Assembly: GCF_001423745.1 (NCBI RefSeq)
Contig: NZ_LMPC01000002.1
Coordinates: 135,260-199,259 of the forward strand
Source of the DNA: Arthrobacter sp. Leaf337
GTDB lineage: Bacteria; Actinomycetota; Actinomycetes; Actinomycetales; Micrococcaceae
Direction of reading: 5' to 3'
DNA length: 64,000 nucleotides
How positions within the stretch are numbered: the stretch's first letter is position 1; each line of letters begins with the position of its first letter. The translations under genes and the position numbers were made by a program. Below the pieces are notes generated by a model. That model was not told where the DNA came from and ran no database searches. It saw only the letters and a list, made by a program, of their open reading frames with translations. Shown here piece after piece: positions 61,468 through 64,000 of this stretch.

Positions 61468-62946
61468 ATGAAGCAAACGGAAAATACACTTCCCAGTACT
61501 ACGACCCGGTCGCCGGCAGGCCAGGCAGGTTCTGCCGCAGCAGCTCCCAATCCCAAGGGATTCATGCGGCGGGTGGCCCTGTTTTCGACATTCGGCGGCC
61601 TGCTCTTCGGTTACGACACCGGCGTCATCAACGGTGCACTGCCGTTCATGCAGCGGGACCTCGGGCTGACGCCGCTGACCGAGGGGCTCGTCACCTCGAC
61701 CCTGCTGTTCGGTGCGGCGTTCGGCGCCATCACGGCCGGCCGGCTGTCCGACCGGTTCGGCCGCCGCAAGACCATCATGGCGCTGGCGATCATCTTCGCG
61801 CTCTCCACCATCGCCTGTTCCCTGGCGCCCACCACCGAGCTGCTGGTGGCAGCCCGCACGGTCCTCGGCCTGGCGGTGGGCGGGGCCTCGGTGATCGTAC
61901 CCGTGTACCTGGCGGAAATGTCGCCCGCTGCCCAGCGGGGCCGGATCGTCACACAGAACGAACTCATGATCGTCACGGGCCAGTTCCTGGCGTTCACCTT
62001 CAATGCCGTCCTGGGCAACGCCTTCCCGGAAGCCTCCCATGTGTGGCGCTGGATGCTGGTCATCGCAACACTGCCCGCCGTCGTCCTCTGGTTCGGCATG
62101 CTGCTCCTCCCGGAGAGCCCCCGCTGGCTGGCGTCCGCCGGCCGCTTCGGCGAGGTCCTTGACGTGCTGCGCAAGACCCGCGCCTCCGCCGACGTCTCCA
62201 CGGAGTTTGATGAGGTGCGGCAGGCGGCCCGCGAGGACTACCAATCCAAGCTCGGAACGTTCAGGGACCTCACCGTGCCATGGATCCGCAGGATCTTCGT
62301 GGTGGGCCTGGGCATGGCGGTCATCAACCAGATCAGCGGCGTCAACGCCATCATGTACTACGGCACGTCGATCCTCTCCAGCTCCGGCTTCGGGGACCAG
62401 GGTGCGCTCCTTGCCAACGTGGTCAACGGCGTCACGTCCGTGGTCGCCGTCGTCATCGGCATGTCCCTGATGACAAAGGTGCGCCGGAAGTCCATGCTGA
62501 TCGTCGGCCTGGCGGGCACGGCATCCTCGCTGCTGGCCATCGGCCTGATTTCAATGCTGATCCCGGAAAGCACCCTGCGCGGCTACCTGGTGCTGCTGTT
62601 TATGGTGACATTCCTGGCGTCCATGCAGTCCTGCATCGGCACGGTGACGTGGCTGACGATGTCCGAAATCTTCCCGCTGCATGTCCGCGGCATCGGCATG
62701 GGCATCTGCGTGTTCGTGCTGTGGATGATCAACTTCCTGATCGGGTTCTTCTTCCCGCAGATGGTGGCGTCGATCGGCGTTTCGACGACTTTCTTCATCT
62801 TTGTTGCCATCCAGCTGGCGGCCATCGTCTGGGTGAAACGGGTGGTGCCGGAAACCAAGGACAAGAGCCTCGAGGACCTGGAGCACTACTTCAAGAACAC
62901 CGCTGCCGAGAAAACGGCGGTCAGGGACGTGGCCGGAGTGAAGTGA
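61468..62946 (+). CDS. MFS sugar porter, probable myo-inositol/proton symporter
   Basis: 492 residues, 12 predicted helices. Sugar-porter signatures are clear: [19 protein letters not shown] in helix 1, [14 protein letters not shown] between helices 2 and 3, PESPRWL before the central loop, [16 protein letters not shown] in helix 7 and [13 protein letters not shown] after helix 12. Position 10 bp after iolH makes inositol the likely substrate, as for IolT1/IolT of Corynebacterium and Bacillus. A bidirectional-looking terminator follows. Confidence 0.92.
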   Translation: MKQTENTLPSTTTRSPAGQAGSAAAAPNPKGFMRRVALFSTFGGLLFGYDTGVINGALPFMQRDLGLTPLTEGLVTSTLLFGAAFGAITAGRLSDRFGRRKTIMALAIIFALSTIACSLAPTTELLVAARTVLGLAVGGASVIVPVYLAEMSPAAQRGRIVTQNELMIVTGQFLAFTFNAVLGNAFPEASHVWRWMLVIATLPAVVLWFGMLLLPESPRWLASAGRFGEVLDVLRKTRASADVSTEFDEVRQAAREDYQSKLGTFRDLTVPWIRRIFVVGLGMAVINQISGVNAIMYYGTSILSSSGFGDQGALLANVVNGVTSVVAVVIGMSLMTKVRRKSMLIVGLAGTASSLLAIGLISMLIPESTLRGYLVLLFMVTFLASMQSCIGTVTWLTMSEIFPLHVRGIGMGICVFVLWMINFLIGFFFPQMVASIGVSTTFFIFVAIQLAAIVWVKRVVPETKDKSLEDLEHYFKNTAAEKTAVRDVAGVK

Positions 62947-62959
62947 GGCCACACAGCAA

Positions 62960-63000
62960 GAAAGCCCCGCGGGAGCGCTTCGGCGCGGCGCGGGGCTTTT
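62960..63000. terminator. terminator shared by the porter and MarR genes
   Basis: AAAGCCCCGC (62961-62970) pairs with GCGGGGCTTT (62990-62999), with a further GAGCGCTTCGGCGC hairpin in the loop; T-run TTTT on the plus strand and AAAG/CTTT on the other. It lies between convergent genes. Confidence 0.85.
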
Positions 63001-63011
63001 GCGTTGTATGC

Positions 63012-63461
63012 CTACGCGTGCGCGTGGAGCCTGGGCAGGGCGTCCACCAGCGGGGCTAGCTCCGGGATCTCCTGGGCCTCGGCGAGGGCCCGTTCCAGTG
63101 TGGCGTCGTGGGCGGGGCGGGCCTCGTCCAGCAGCTTGATGCCGCTCTCGGTCAGTTCGGTGTAGATGCCGCGGCGGTCGTCCGCGCACAGGATGCGCGT
63201 GAGCAGGCCGCGGTCCTCGAGCCGGTTGACCAGCCGCGTGGTGGCGCTGGCGCTGAGGGCGGTGGCGCGAGCCAGCTGCTGCATGCGCATGTGCCAGCCG
63301 TCCTGCCGGCTCAGGGCGTCAAGCACCGTGTATTCGACGACGGACAGCTGGGCTTCGGCCTGCAGTGAGCGTTCCAGTTCCGACTCGATCAGTCCGTGCA
63401 GGGCCGCGAGGGTCCGCCACCCCTGCGCGCGGACTTCAACGGCGTCGTCCTTGATGCCCAT
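63012..63461 (-). CDS. MarR family transcriptional regulator
   Basis: 149 residues from ATG 63461, with GAAGGGA 8 nt upstream; the frame stays open to 63743 but that part is promoter DNA. Winged HTH: VVEYTVLDALSRQDGWHMRMQQLARATALSASATTRLVNRLEDRGLLTR, wing CADDRRGIYTELTESG, and dimerisation helices at both ends. It is divergent from the MFS gene 166 bp away, so it probably represses that exporter and itself in response to a small aromatic-type ligand. Confidence 0.92.
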   Translation of the reverse strand: MGIKDDAVEVRAQGWRTLAALHGLIESELERSLQAEAQLSVVEYTVLDALSRQDGWHMRMQQLARATALSASATTRLVNRLEDRGLLTRILCADDRRGIYTELTESGIKLLDEARPAHDATLERALAEAQEIPELAPLVDALPRLHAHA

Positions 63462-63627
63462 GGTGTACTTCCCTTCGAATCGCGTACCCCGCGGATGTGT
63501 GAAGCGGGGCACAACAAATAATAGTTGCTTGCGCGCTGTATCTGCTTGTGCAACAATAAATAACGCGTCTGCAACTACTAGCCTACGCGCCCTACCCCAT
63601 TCCGTACAGTTTTGAAGGAGCTTCGCC

Positions 63628-64000
63628 ATGCCTATTGGCCTGTTAGCCCTCGCCCTCGGCGGGTTCGGGATCGGACTCACCGAGTTCGTGATCATGGGCC
63701 TGCTGCCCGAGGTTGCTGCCGACTTCGGCGTCAGCGAGGCCACGGCAGGCTGGCTGATCTCCGGCTACGCCCTCGCCGTCGTCGTTGGCGCACTGCTGCT
63801 CACGGCGGCAGTGACACGCTTCGAGCGCAAGCCCGTGCTAGCCGTCCTGCTGGTGCTGTTCATTGCCGGCAACCTGATCTCGGCCATCGCCCCCGGCTAC
63901 TCCATGATGATGGTGGGCCGGATTGTTGCCGCGCTGGCCCACGGTGCGTTCTTCGGCATCGGGGCCGTGGTGGCCGCGGACATGGTGGCCCCCACCAAAA
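63628..64000 (+). CDS. MFS transporter, N-terminal part (partial)
   Basis: The first 124 residues; the gene runs off the window. ATG 63628 follows GAAGGAG at a good distance. Helices 1-4 are visible: GLLALALGGFGIGLTEFVIMGLLPEVAADFGVSEATAGWLISGYALAVVVGALL matches the drug/proton antiporter AraJ/DHA1 type, and VLLVLFIAGNLISAIAPGYSMMMVGRIVAALAHGAFFGIGAVVAADMV is typical for helices 3-5. Divergent from marR; a drug or metabolite exporter under MarR control is likely. Confidence 0.88.
   Translation, partial: MPIGLLALALGGFGIGLTEFVIMGLLPEVAADFGVSEATAGWLISGYALAVVVGALLLTAAVTRFERKPVLAVLLVLFIAGNLISAIAPGYSMMMVGRIVAALAHGAFFGIGAVVAADMVAPTK

Noticed and set aside
63462..63743. 94-residue extension of the MarR protein
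   Set aside because: Would read through the divergent promoter and into the MFS gene; ATG 63461 has GAAGGGA.

Overview
The window reads as chromosomal DNA from a high-GC actinobacterium, most likely an Arthrobacter or Pseudarthrobacter (Micrococcaceae). This rests on gene content: a solitary CIRCE-controlled groEL, an XPB-type helicase next to its Rv0862c-like partner, csp plus DUF3027 plus serC, a full-length IdeR, a WXG100 protein, pcrA upstream of sucCD, and a Corynebacterium/Arthrobacter-style inositol cluster containing a Cgl0159-type aldolase. Many genes start with GTG or TTG, and several have TANNNT -10 boxes 6-7 nt before the start codon, the pattern of leaderless actinobacterial mRNAs. 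No prophage, transposase, CRISPR array or rRNA was seen. There is one tRNA, Arg-CCT.

Layout. 1-8.9 kb holds the end of a serine dehydratase, TspO, a nuclease, a FemAB-like aminoacyltransferase, a ThrE exporter, a siderophore reductase and ung, a DUF3263/LytR_C pair, a cold-shock protein and a lipoprotein binding protein. 9-16 kb holds groEL with two CIRCE operators, an RNase HI fusion, a WXG100 gene, a two-component system and an FHA protein. 16-24 kb is a conserved housekeeping block (xpb, its partner, csp, DUF3027, serC, ideR). 24-27.4 kb has three secreted cell-wall hydrolase genes, two of them behind ydaO-type cyclic-di-AMP riboswitches. 27.5-31.6 kb has an HNH protein and molybdenum cofactor genes (mobA, a DUF6457-like gene, moeA, fdhD). 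31.7-34.8 kb is a GH38 alpha-mannosidase. 35-36.5 kb is a coupled pair: a duplicated-HTH regulator and a seven-helix membrane protein. 36.6-43.6 kb has an ABC-F protein, an ABC exporter, NUDIX/DUF6314, tRNA-Arg, two membrane proteins and an inositol-monophosphatase-family enzyme. 43.7-50.7 kb has pcrA, a glycosyltransferase, a lipoprotein and sucCD. 50.8-52.2 kb is an ArsR regulator with two SRPBCC proteins. 52.3-63 kb is myo-inositol catabolism and uptake (iolC, Cgl0159-type aldolase, iolD, mmsA, iolE, iolG, iolH, MFS porter). The window ends in a divergent MarR/MFS pair.

Working together. The inositol genes cover oxidation (IolG), dehydration (IolE), ring opening (IolD), phosphorylation (IolC), aldol cleavage (Cgl0159 type) and semialdehyde oxidation (MmsA), but no iolB is present. 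A tautomerase gene just upstream carries the same operator-like element as the iol promoter, which is the most interesting lead here. The hydrolases probably link cell-wall remodelling to c-di-AMP. IdeR is encoded in the same window as a siderophore reductase whose start region contains an iron-box-like palindrome. Names were assigned by reading motifs and from memory of families; no database search was run.
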